This document shows, one piece after another, positions 18,241 through 25,617 of a stretch of DNA of 64,000 bases. Origin of the DNA: Ramlibacter tataouinensis (GTDB lineage Bacteria; Pseudomonadota; Gammaproteobacteria; Burkholderiales; Burkholderiaceae_C); contig NZ_CP116009.1 of NCBI RefSeq assembly GCF_027941915.1, positions 1,054,001-1,118,000 of the forward strand. The letters run 5' to 3'. Made by a program: the position numbers and the translations under genes. The notes under the pieces are model-generated. The model saw nothing but the letters and a program-made list of their open reading frames with translations, was not told where the DNA came from and did not search any database. How positions within the stretch are numbered: the first letter of the stretch is position 1; each line of letters opens with the position of its first letter.

Positions 18241-19215
18241 ATGCAACGTCGTCATTTCCTCCAGGCCGCCGGCGCGCTGGGCGCCGCCTCCGTGGGCCTG
18301 CCCGCGCTTGCGCAGGCCTGGCCCGCGCGCCCCGTCAGGATGGTCGTCACCTTCCCGGCCGGCAGCTCGCCGGACGTGGTGGCCCGCCTGCTGACCGAGC
18401 CGCTGTCCAAGGTGCTGGGGCAACCGGTGGTGGTGGAGAACAAGCCCGGCGCCGGCGGCAGCCTGGGCACTGGCTTCGTGGCCCGCTCGGAAGCGGACAG
18501 CCACACCTTCCTGTTCACCACGCAGGGGCCGCTGGTCACCACGCCGCTGCTGACGCCCAACCTCAACCACGACCCGGCGCGCGACCTGGCACCGGTGACG
18601 CACGTGGCGACGTCCCCGAACGTGCTGGTCGCCAGCCCCCGGCTCGGCGCGAAGAGCGTCGCGGACTTCGTGCGCATCGCGCGCGAGAAGAAGGGCGCCC
18701 TGAACTACGGCAGCATCGGCAACGGCAGCGCGACCCACCTGGCGATGGAGTTGCTGAAGTCGCGCGCCGGCGTCGACGCCCTGCACGTGCCCTACCAGGG
18801 CCTGCCGCAGGTCATGAACGCCATCCTGGCCGGCGAACTCGACGTGGCGTTCACGGTGCCCAGCGTCGCCATGCCCCACGTGCAGGCCGGCAAGCTGCAG
18901 GTCCTGGGCGTGTCCACCCTGCAGCGCACCACCGCGCTCCCCGACCTGCCGACCATCGCCGAGCAGGGCTATGCCGGCTTCGAGGCGATCTCCTGGCACG
19001 CCGTGCTGGCACCGGCCAAGACGCCCGCGGCGGTCATCACCCGCGTCAACCAGGAACTGGTCAAGATCATCCGCTCCGAGGCCGTGGCCGGCAGGCTGCA
19101 GCAGCAGTACTTCGCGGCGGTCGGCTCCTCGCCCGCCGAGCTGGCCGCGCTGATGGACCGCGAGCGCCAGGTGTGGGGGCAGGTGATGCGCACCGCCAAG
19201 GTCACGTCCGAATGA
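18241..19215 (+). CDS. Bug/TctC-family periplasmic solute receptor
   Basis: A 324-residue receptor. A Tat-like or Sec signal peptide (MQRRHFLQAAGALGAASVG, cleavage near ALAQAW) precedes the family start WPARPVRMVVTFPAGSSPD and the NKPGAGGSLG motif. It is the last gene of the AroE-like operon, 36 bases after the NIPSNAP gene, with an AAGGAAAG ribosome site. It should bind the operon's substrate, most likely an organic acid, in the periplasm. The membrane partners TctA and TctB are absent, as for the other three receptors in this window. Three hairpins follow its stop. Confidence 0.9.
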   Translation: MQRRHFLQAAGALGAASVGLPALAQAWPARPVRMVVTFPAGSSPDVVARLLTEPLSKVLGQPVVVENKPGAGGSLGTGFVARSEADSHTFLFTTQGPLVTTPLLTPNLNHDPARDLAPVTHVATSPNVLVASPRLGAKSVADFVRIAREKKGALNYGSIGNGSATHLAMELLKSRAGVDALHVPYQGLPQVMNAILAGELDVAFTVPSVAMPHVQAGKLQVLGVSTLQRTTALPDLPTIAEQGYAGFEAISWHAVLAPAKTPAAVITRVNQELVKIIRSEAVAGRLQQQYFAAVGSSPAELAALMDRERQVWGQVMRTAKVTSE

Positions 19216-19220
19216 ACCCC

Positions 19221-19308
19221 GGCGCGGTGCACCGGCGGCACCGCGCCAGCGCAAGGAAAGGCACGCCTTGCGCGTGCCCGACCCATTGCTGGGGCTCCAA
19301 GCCCCAGC
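19221..19308. terminator. Three consecutive stem-loops between convergent genes
   Basis: Three perfect hairpins follow the receptor gene stop. They are 19221-19247 (10-bp stem GGCGCGGTGC, 7-base loop), 19261-19277 (6-bp stem GCACGC, loop CTTGC) and 19288-19308 (8-bp stem GCTGGGGC, loop TCCAA). They separate the receptor gene from a convergent acetyltransferase gene and probably insulate the two. No long T-tract is seen. Confidence 0.55.
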
Positions 19309-19353
19309 GCATCGCGATTTCGGCAGCGCACCTGGCCCGCGGGTCGCTGCCGC

Positions 19354-19680
19354 TCAGATCCGGTAGGCGCGTCGGCTTTCGGGCGAGACCAGGTCGTGGT
19401 ACTGGGGGTGCTTGCGCAGGAAGCCCGCGATGAACGGGCAGGCCGGCATCGCCAGCAGTGAGCGGCGGCGCACCTCGTCCAGGGCGTAGCGCGCGATCGC
19501 CGAACCGATGCCGCGGCCCTCGAAGGCCTGCAGCACTTCCGTATGCGTGAAGAGCACGCCGGTCTTCAGCAGGTTGTACTCGGCGAAGGCAGCCAGCTCG
19601 CCGCCGACGTGCAGTTCGAAGCGATGCCCTTCCCGGTTGTCCGAGAACTGGAAAGCATCGCCCGCCGTTGCATCTTCCAT
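19354..19680 (-). CDS. Small GNAT-type N-acetyltransferase
   Basis: A 108-residue protein of the short GNAT group (YjdJ/Gtn-like). The acetyl-CoA binding motif appears as EVLQAFEGRGIGSAIARYALDEVR (part), with FIAGFLRKHPQYHDLV after it, typical of these one-domain proteins. The ATG at 19680 has GGAGG five bases upstream, favouring it over an earlier ATG six residues before. It is a stand-alone gene, convergent with the receptor gene. The acceptor substrate is unknown. Confidence 0.83.
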   Translation of the reverse strand: MEDATAGDAFQFSDNREGHRFELHVGGELAAFAEYNLLKTGVLFTHTEVLQAFEGRGIGSAIARYALDEVRRRSLLAMPACPFIAGFLRKHPQYHDLVSPESRRAYRI

Positions 19681-19835
19681 GGGGGCCTCCATGCGCATGC
19701 GTGCGCGGTGGCCAGTATGCGCGCGGCGCAGGGCCGGGCCCGCGTCGCGGCGGGTGACGGCAGCAGGGACAGAGCTGCGCCTCCTTCGTCGGGCGACCCG
19801 CCTGACGCTGCTGCCGCGGCCCTTTCGCGATCCCT

Positions 19836-20804
19836 CTACTGCTGCGGCACGTTCGCTACCTTCACCAGGTCTGCCACCAGCTTCTGGTCGGCCGCCAGCT
19901 TGGCCCGGAACGCATCGCCGGCGGTGAAGGCGGGCGTGATGCCCGACTGCATCAGCTTGCTCGCGACCTCTTGCTGCACGAGGGCGGACTGCAGCGTCGC
20001 GGCGACCCGATCCACCACGTCCTTCGGCGTGGCCGCCGGCGCGAACACGCCGAGCCAGGCCGGGAAGTCCAGCCCCGGGAAGCCGGCCTCGATCGCGGTG
20101 GGCACGCCGGGCAGCAGCGGGGTGCGCTCGGGGGTCAGCACGGCCAACGCCTTGAGCTTGCCTGCGCGTACCTGCGGCGAGGCGTTCGAGATGGAATCGA
20201 ACATTGCCTGCACTTGTCCGCCCAGCAGGTCGGTGGATGCGGGCACCGCACCCTTGTAGGGCACGTGCAGCAGCTGGGTGCTCGTCTTGTGGGCGAACAG
20301 CTCGCCGGAGAGGTGCAGGATGGTGCCCGGGCCGGACGAGGCATAGCTCACCTTGCCCGGGTTTGCCTTGACGAACTGCACGAACTCGGCCAGCGTGTTC
20401 ACCGGCACCGAAGGATGCACGACGATCACGGTCGGGCCGTAGCCGATCATCGCCACCGGCACGAAGTCCTTGGTCGCGTCGTAAGGCAGCTGCCGGCGCA
20501 GCGCCGGCGCGATGACGTGGGTGGACGAAGACGTGACCAGCAGCGTGTAGCCGTCGGCCGGCGCGCGCGCCACTTCGCCGGCGCCGATGGTGCCGCCGGC
20601 GCCCGACTTGTAGTCGACGATGACGGTCTGCTTCAGGCCGCCTTCGAGGGCCTGCGCCACGCTGCGCGAGACCACGTCCACCGGCGAGCCGGGCGGAAAC
20701 GGATTGATGATCTTGATGGTGCGGGCCGGCCAGGCCTGGGCCCGGGCGGCAAGCGGTGCCAGACCCAGGGCGAGCAGCGCGGCGGTAGCGGAACGGCGAT
20801 CCAT
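19836..20804 (-). CDS. Bug/TctC-family periplasmic solute receptor
   Basis: A 322-residue receptor beginning MDRRSATAALLALGLAPLAA, a signal peptide ending near ARAQAW, then TIKIINPFPPGSPVDVVSR and YKSGAGGTIGAGE. The ATG at 20804 has an AAGGAGACAAG ribosome site. It is the last gene of a minus-strand operon with an M29/NicX-like protein, an SDR, a HIBADH-like dehydrogenase and an IclR regulator. It is expected to capture the operon's substrate. The family assignment is sure; the ligand is unknown. Confidence 0.9.
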   Translation of the reverse strand: MDRRSATAALLALGLAPLAARAQAWPARTIKIINPFPPGSPVDVVSRSVAQALEGGLKQTVIVDYKSGAGGTIGAGEVARAPADGYTLLVTSSSTHVIAPALRRQLPYDATKDFVPVAMIGYGPTVIVVHPSVPVNTLAEFVQFVKANPGKVSYASSGPGTILHLSGELFAHKTSTQLLHVPYKGAVPASTDLLGGQVQAMFDSISNASPQVRAGKLKALAVLTPERTPLLPGVPTAIEAGFPGLDFPAWLGVFAPAATPKDVVDRVAATLQSALVQQEVASKLMQSGITPAFTAGDAFRAKLAADQKLVADLVKVANVPQQ

Positions 20805-20832
20805 ATCTTGTCTCCTTGGAGGTTGGTTACTG

Positions 20833-21831
20833 TCAGGCGTCCAGCAGGATGCGGCCGCCACGGGTGAGCGTCTGGCCATCGACGGAAATTTCCGGGTGGC
20901 GGATCACGCCTTCGAGGCGCAGCTTGGCGTGGCAGGTGCCGCCCAGCACGATGGTGTCGCCCACGCCGATGTGCGACGTGGCGTACATCTTCTTGTCGGT
21001 GCGCATGGAGCCTGTGGGCGTCACGTTCCTGTTCAGGCCGATCGAAACCTCGGCCGGGCAGTTGTAGCTGGCCGGATCGTTGGCCTGCTCCAGGATCTTG
21101 CGCCAGGCCTGCGCCTGGGCCCCGCCTTCGATGTCGGTCACCATGCCCTTCTTGATGGTCAGGATGATCGGCTCCTTGAGCAGGCCCACCGAGTGGGCCG
21201 TGAGGTCGAACACCACCCGCCCTTCGCCCGTGCCTTCCACCGGGCAGACGTGCGCCTCGCCATCGGGGAAGGCGCAGCCGCCGCCCTTGCCGGGGTGCAG
21301 CGCCAGCGGCATGCCAGCGATCGAGCGGCCGGGGCGGCCCACGATGCTGGCGGTGAGGTCCGTCCCGTTGGGGCAGGTCACGCGCACCTGGCTGCCTTCG
21401 GTATAGACCTGGGCGATCTTCAGCCCGAGGCGGTTCATGGCCTCGTAGTCGGCCCAGGCGGGGCCGCCCGGAGCGAGCATGGCGACGGTGAGTTCTTCCA
21501 TCAGGATGAACTTCTTGTTGGCATCGACCAGGTCGTCGGTGATGCGCGCGTGCGCCATCGCCGTGCTGGTGAGGTAGACGACGAGGTCGACCTCCGGATC
21601 GCGCGCCGCGTGCACGACCGGGCTGGCAGGGTTGGCCGCGTGGTGCGCGCGCGGCGTCATCACCGTGACCACCGGCTCCATGTCGAGGCAGTTGGCGGCA
21701 GTGGCCAGGCCTTGCCACAGCAGCGGGTCCATCCCGGTGTCGGTGATGATGAGAACCTTGTCGCCGGCCTTGGCGTTGAGCTTCAGCGGTGTCTGGAATA
21801 CCTTGGCGATCTCGATCAGTTTCTGGGACAT
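20833..21831 (-). CDS. M29 aminopeptidase T / 2,5-dihydroxypyridine 5,6-dioxygenase-like protein
   Basis: A 332-residue protein starting MSQKLIEIAKVFQTPLKLN. The overall pattern (GDKVLIITDTGMDP, YLTSTAMAHARI, FDLTAHSVGLLKEP, MYATSHIGVGDTIVLGG) resembles the M29 aminopeptidase T fold, which also includes the iron-dependent ring-opening dioxygenase NicX. In the C-terminal metal region His residues are present (SHIGVGD, CHAKLRLEG), but the His-x-Asp seen in NicX reads His-Ala-Lys, so the metal site or reaction may differ. It sits between the SDR and receptor genes of a catabolic operon. A ring-cleaving or hydrolytic role is a reasonable guess only. Confidence 0.65.
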   Translation of the reverse strand: MSQKLIEIAKVFQTPLKLNAKAGDKVLIITDTGMDPLLWQGLATAANCLDMEPVVTVMTPRAHHAANPASPVVHAARDPEVDLVVYLTSTAMAHARITDDLVDANKKFILMEELTVAMLAPGGPAWADYEAMNRLGLKIAQVYTEGSQVRVTCPNGTDLTASIVGRPGRSIAGMPLALHPGKGGGCAFPDGEAHVCPVEGTGEGRVVFDLTAHSVGLLKEPIILTIKKGMVTDIEGGAQAQAWRKILEQANDPASYNCPAEVSIGLNRNVTPTGSMRTDKKMYATSHIGVGDTIVLGGTCHAKLRLEGVIRHPEISVDGQTLTRGGRILLDA

Positions 21832-21855
21832 GGAGAATCTTCGGTTGGTCGGGAA

Positions 21856-22656
21856 TCAGGCGCGGTCGCGCGTGCGGTCGTATTCTTCGCGCGGGCCGGT
21901 GGCGCCCACGTGCAGCCCGCTGTCGATGATCACGTGGGTGCCGGTGCAGGCACTGCTCATGGGCGAGCAGAAGAACAGGATCGGCGCCGCCACTTCCTCG
22001 GGCTGCACCCAGCGGCCGAGCGGCAGCTCGCGCGGCACGCGCTCCAGTGTCTCCACGCTGATCTTGGCTTTCATCTGCGGCGTGAGCACCGGGCCCGGCA
22101 GCACGGCATTCACCCGGATGTTGTCGCGCCCGAGTTCGTACGCAGCATGACGGGTGAGGCCGATCACGCCGGCTTTGGCCGCCGTGTAGCTCACGCCGTT
22201 GTTCATCGACATGCGCAGGCCGGCGAGCGATCCGACGGTGACGATCGCGCCGCCGCCGCGCCGGCGCAGCGCCGGGGCGCCCGCCTTGATGGCGTTGAAG
22301 GGGCCGGTCAGGTTCAGGTCGATGACGGCGTGCCAATCTTCGATCGACAGGGTCGACAGGGTCTGGCGGGTGCCGCCGCCGGCGACGCTGACGACGTAGT
22401 CGAGGCCGCCGAGTTCGCGCTCGGTGCGCTCCACGGCGGCCGCAAAGGCCTCGAGGTCGCGCACGTCCATGGTGCCGGCGATCGCCGTGGCGCCGTCGCG
22501 CCGCAGTTCCGCTGCGACGCGCTCGGCGCCGTCGCCGTCACGGTCGAACAAGGCGACCGCGACGCCTTGTTGCGCGAACAGCCGCGCGGTGGCCGAGCCG
22601 ATGCCGCCGGCGCCGCCGGTGATGAGGGCGGCCTTGCCCTCGAGTCCGATATTCAT
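21856..22656 (-). CDS. SDR family oxidoreductase
   Basis: A 266-residue short-chain dehydrogenase with a complete active site: nucleotide loop LITGGAGGIGSATA, catalytic Ser region VTVGSLAGL and Tyr-x-x-x-Lys in SYTAAKAGVIG. The C-terminal motif GTHVIIDSGLHVG is standard for FabG-like members. It would oxidise or reduce a hydroxy/keto group with NAD(P). The gene overlaps the upstream HIBADH-like gene by four bases and precedes the M29/NicX-like gene by 24 bases, so the three are one operon. Substrate unknown. Confidence 0.87.
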   Translation of the reverse strand: MNIGLEGKAALITGGAGGIGSATARLFAQQGVAVALFDRDGDGAERVAAELRRDGATAIAGTMDVRDLEAFAAAVERTERELGGLDYVVSVAGGGTRQTLSTLSIEDWHAVIDLNLTGPFNAIKAGAPALRRRGGGAIVTVGSLAGLRMSMNNGVSYTAAKAGVIGLTRHAAYELGRDNIRVNAVLPGPVLTPQMKAKISVETLERVPRELPLGRWVQPEEVAAPILFFCSPMSSACTGTHVIIDSGLHVGATGPREEYDRTRDRA

Positions 22657-23567
22657 GTGTTGCCTGGAAGTGATGAGGAGGCGGCGCGCCAGCGCACCTG
22701 CACGCCGGCGTCGTCTTCGTAAGGGCGGATCAGTTCGCTGTAGTCGGCTTCGGGGCCGACGCGTGCGGCAGCCTGCGACCAGCCCGCGAAGGCAGCTTGC
22801 GCCATCCCGGCAGGCAGCCCGCGCGCGCCGGCTTCGTCGATGAACAGCGAGAGATCCTTGAGCATCAGCCCGAGCGGTCCACCGTAGTCGAAGGTGCCGG
22901 GCAGGATGGACTTTGGAAACTTGTCGAGGGTGGCGGCGTTGCGGCCCGACCCGGCATTGATGGCCGCCACCAGGGTGCCGGCATCGAGCCCGGCCTGCAC
23001 GCCCAGCACGACGCCTTCGCACGAGGCGACCATGGCCGCCGCCGAAATCGCGTTGTTCACCAGCTTGCACACCTGCGCCAGACCCGGCCGGTCGCCGACG
23101 TCGAACTGCTTGCCGGCCAGTGCCTGCAACTGCGGGCGTACCGTCGCCACGTGTTCGGCCGCACCCGCGTGCATGACGGAGAGCGTTCCGGCCTCGGCGC
23201 CCTTCGGTCCGCCGCTGACCGGAGCGTCCACCAGGGCGATGCCGCGGGTCGCCAGCATGGCGGCCATGTCGCGGACGGAGGCCGGGCCGACGGTGGAGGT
23301 CTCGACCACGACACGCACGGCGCTGCCGGTCGCCAGCTCCTTGGCCACCGCCTGCGCCGCCTCCACCGAAGGCAGGCAGAGGAACACGGTCCCGGCGCGG
23401 TCGGCCACATCGCGGGCCGATGCGCCTACGGTGGCGCCCAAGGCCTGGAAGCTGGCGCAGGCCGCAGCCGAGAGGTCGTGCACCACCAGCGGGAATCCTG
23501 CGGCGGCCAACCGGCGCGCGAGCGCGCCGCCCATGTGGCCGAGTCCGATGAAGCCGGTGGTCTGCAT
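22653..23567 (-). CDS. 3-hydroxyisobutyrate dehydrogenase-family oxidoreductase
   Basis: A 304-residue beta-hydroxyacid dehydrogenase starting MQTTGFIGLGHMGGALARR. The substrate motif DAPVSGGPKGAEAGTLS and the catalytic Lys in VCKLVNNAISAAAM are intact. Members act on 3-hydroxyisobutyrate, tartronate semialdehyde or related hydroxyacids using NAD(P). It follows an IclR gene on the same strand by 86 bases and is coupled to the SDR gene. An upstream start adding 17 residues exists, but the fold begins right after the chosen ATG. The pairing of two hydroxyacid-type dehydrogenases suggests side-chain oxidation in this operon. Confidence 0.86.
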   Translation of the reverse strand: MQTTGFIGLGHMGGALARRLAAAGFPLVVHDLSAAACASFQALGATVGASARDVADRAGTVFLCLPSVEAAQAVAKELATGSAVRVVVETSTVGPASVRDMAAMLATRGIALVDAPVSGGPKGAEAGTLSVMHAGAAEHVATVRPQLQALAGKQFDVGDRPGLAQVCKLVNNAISAAAMVASCEGVVLGVQAGLDAGTLVAAINAGSGRNAATLDKFPKSILPGTFDYGGPLGLMLKDLSLFIDEAGARGLPAGMAQAAFAGWSQAAARVGPEADYSELIRPYEDDAGVQVRWRAASSSLPGNT

Positions 23568-23653
23568 GGAACGCAGGTTAGCGGCCAAGTCGGCGACGGG
23601 GAAGATAGAAGAGTCCACATGGCGGAACGCTCAAGACCCGCACCGAGACTGGC

Positions 23654-24472
23654 TCAGGCGGGCGCCGCCAGTTGCAGGCGCGCCTCGATCTGCGCCTTGC
23701 TGGCGCGCAACAGGTTCGCCAGCAGGTCCAGGCGCTTCTCGATGCGAAAGCGCAAGGCGCAGATCGAGATCCCCATGATCGGCGTGCCGTAGGCGTTCTG
23801 CACCGCAATGCCGATCGACATGATCTCGGGCGCCTCGCCCGGCGCATTGACGGCGTAGCCCGCCTGACGCGCCTGTCGCACCATGCCCTTCAGCGCATCG
23901 ACGTCCGGCTCGCCCGCCGCGCGCAACCGCGCCGCGTTGGCGTCGAGGATCCGGCCGGCGGATTCGGGCGGCATGGCCGCCAGCATGGCGATGCTGCCGG
24001 CCCCGCTGCCCATCGGGCGGCGACGGCCGACCTCCAGCATGAAGGCCTTGACCGGGTAACTGCCTTCGCGGCGGTCGAGGCAGACGCCGTCGAGGCCGCT
24101 GCCGATGATGGCGAAGACCGTGTCACCGCTGCCTTCGGCCACCGCGGCCAGGGCATCGCTGCTCACGCCATACAGCGCCAGCGGCGGCTGGGCCACCAGC
24201 CCGAGCTCGTAGACCAGCGGGCCCAGCAGGTAGCCGCGGGTGGCGGGGTTCTGGCGGACCAGTCCTTCCTCGACCAGCCGCCGCAGGATGCGGTGGGCGG
24301 TGGGGCGCTCCAGCTCCAGTGCTCGCGCGAGTTCGGCCAGGCCGATCTCGCGGCGCGCGCTGCCGGCGATCGCGCGCAGCAGGGCGGCCGCGCGCGCCAC
24401 CGCCTGGGTGCCCGAGGCACCGCCGGCGGCCCGTGGGGGAAGGAACTTGTTGAGCGCATCCATGGTCCACAT
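23654..24472 (-). CDS. IclR-family transcriptional regulator
   Basis: A 272-residue regulator with the winged helix-turn-helix at about residues 22-85 (AVARAAALLRAIAG, LARALELERPTAHRILRRL) and the IclR effector domain after it (DTVFAIIGSGLDGVCLDRREG, IMSIGIAVQNAYG). It heads the minus-strand operon of HIBADH-like, SDR, M29/NicX-like and receptor genes and is the likely controller. ATGs at 24472 and 24463 are both possible; neither has a clear ribosome site. The longer form is listed. An inverted repeat overlaps this start and suggests autoregulation. Confidence 0.87.
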   Translation of the reverse strand: MWTMDALNKFLPPRAAGGASGTQAVARAAALLRAIAGSARREIGLAELARALELERPTAHRILRRLVEEGLVRQNPATRGYLLGPLVYELGLVAQPPLALYGVSSDALAAVAEGSGDTVFAIIGSGLDGVCLDRREGSYPVKAFMLEVGRRRPMGSGAGSIAMLAAMPPESAGRILDANAARLRAAGEPDVDALKGMVRQARQAGYAVNAPGEAPEIMSIGIAVQNAYGTPIMGISICALRFRIEKRLDLLANLLRASKAQIEARLQLAAPA

Positions 24473-24479
24473 TCTGGAC
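24465..24479. promoter_or_regulatory. Inverted repeat GTCCA-N5-TGGAC, candidate IclR operator
   Basis: GTCCA at 24465-24469 and TGGAC at 24475-24479 are perfect 5-base arms around CATTC, at the start of the IclR gene. Two CACGTG palindromes follow at 24482-24487 and 24496-24501. The spacing and position fit an IclR-type operator, but binding is inferred. Confidence 0.4.
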
Positions 24480-24601
24480 TACACGTGCTCACTGCCACGT
24501 GATCGAGAACGGCTGCTTCTGGACCCTTGGCAGACGTGTCTCGTGCGTCTGCTTTCCGAGGCTCGAAGTCACCTGCAACGGCCCGCACCGGACGGAAGCG
24601 C

Positions 24602-25504
24602 CTACTTGGATATCCTGGCCGCCGCCGCCTTCAGGGCCTGCGCGAAATCCGCGGCCGCCGGCTTCGCCACCGCTCCCCTGCGCGACACCAGGAAGAGGTC
24701 GAGGTGCGCCGCGGGTTCGACCAGCATGGCCACGCTCAGCCCGTGGCGAAGGCACTCGTCCAGCACGAACGAAGGAACGATGGCATGCCCGTGCCCGGCC
24801 TGCACCATGCCGATCAGCGTTCCGATCAGGTTCATGCGCGGGCGCTCCTGTGGCTCGCTGCCCAGCCGCACCAGGTGCTTCTCGATCAGCGCCTGGATCG
24901 GGTTGTCCGTGGGCAGGCTCACCAAGGGCAGGCCCTTGAGGCTGCTCCAAGGCCGGCTGTGCCCCAGGCCGGGGGGCTGCGTGCCGGGCGGACTGATCCG
25001 CATCAGGCGGAAGCGACACAGTGGCTCGCGCAGCAGGCCCGCGGCCGGCTTGATGAAAAAGCCCAGCCCGATGTCCGCCTCTTCCTCGAGCACCCGCCGG
25101 CGCACCATGTTCACGTCCACGTCGGCCAGGTGCACGCGCACGTGGGGATGGGTGTCTGTGAACGCGCGCACCACGCCCGGCAGCAGCGTCGACGCCACCA
25201 TCGGGGTGGCCGCCACGTCGAGGCGCGACCGTACGGCGGCCTGGGCGCCACCGATCACGGCCTGCAGGGTGCGCAGCTCGCCGACGATGCGCTCGGCCAC
25301 GGACTGCAGACGCCGGCCCGCCTCGGTGAGCGTCACCGAGCGGGTGGTGCGCTCGAAGAGCCGCGCCCCCACCTGCTCCTCCAGTTCCTTGACCAGCATG
25401 CTCACGCCCGAGGGCGACATCGGGATGGCTTCGGCGGCCTTGGCAAAGCTCTGCAACCGGCAAATTTCGAGGAATGTGAGCAGCTGGCGGCTGCTCACAT
25501 TCAT
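24602..25504 (-). CDS. LysR-family transcriptional regulator
   Basis: A 300-residue LysR protein starting MNVSSRQLLTFLEICRLQSF. The helix-turn-helix covers about residues 5-65 (AEAIPMSPSGVSMLVKELEEQVG), followed by an effector domain with LDVAATPMVASTLLPGVV. The ATG at 25504 has AGGAAA a few bases upstream; ATGs at 25525 and 25528 are less well placed. It is divergent from the flavin monooxygenase operon and likely controls it, through the nested dyad in the 113-base gap. The effector is not known. Confidence 0.87.
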   Translation of the reverse strand: MNVSSRQLLTFLEICRLQSFAKAAEAIPMSPSGVSMLVKELEEQVGARLFERTTRSVTLTEAGRRLQSVAERIVGELRTLQAVIGGAQAAVRSRLDVAATPMVASTLLPGVVRAFTDTHPHVRVHLADVDVNMVRRRVLEEEADIGLGFFIKPAAGLLREPLCRFRLMRISPPGTQPPGLGHSRPWSSLKGLPLVSLPTDNPIQALIEKHLVRLGSEPQERPRMNLIGTLIGMVQAGHGHAIVPSFVLDECLRHGLSVAMLVEPAAHLDLFLVSRRGAVAKPAAADFAQALKAAAARISK

Positions 25505-25531
25505 CAGCTTTCCTGAAGAATTCATCAAAAT

Positions 25532-25557
25532 GTTCCGTTTGATTCAGATCAAGGAAC
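25532..25557. promoter_or_regulatory. Nested dyad in LysR/monooxygenase divergent region
   Basis: An inner perfect repeat TTGAT-TCAG-ATCAA (25539-25552) lies inside outer arms GTTCC (25532-25536) and GGAAC (25553-25557). The inner part contains a T-N11-A arrangement. It lies 60 bases before the monooxygenase start, where a LysR activator site would be expected. Confidence 0.5.
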
Positions 25558-25617
25558 CGCTTCCAATTGTGTAGTAGCGCGGCGCGGGAGCGCCGGACGC
25601 ACCAGCCTGGGAGAAAG

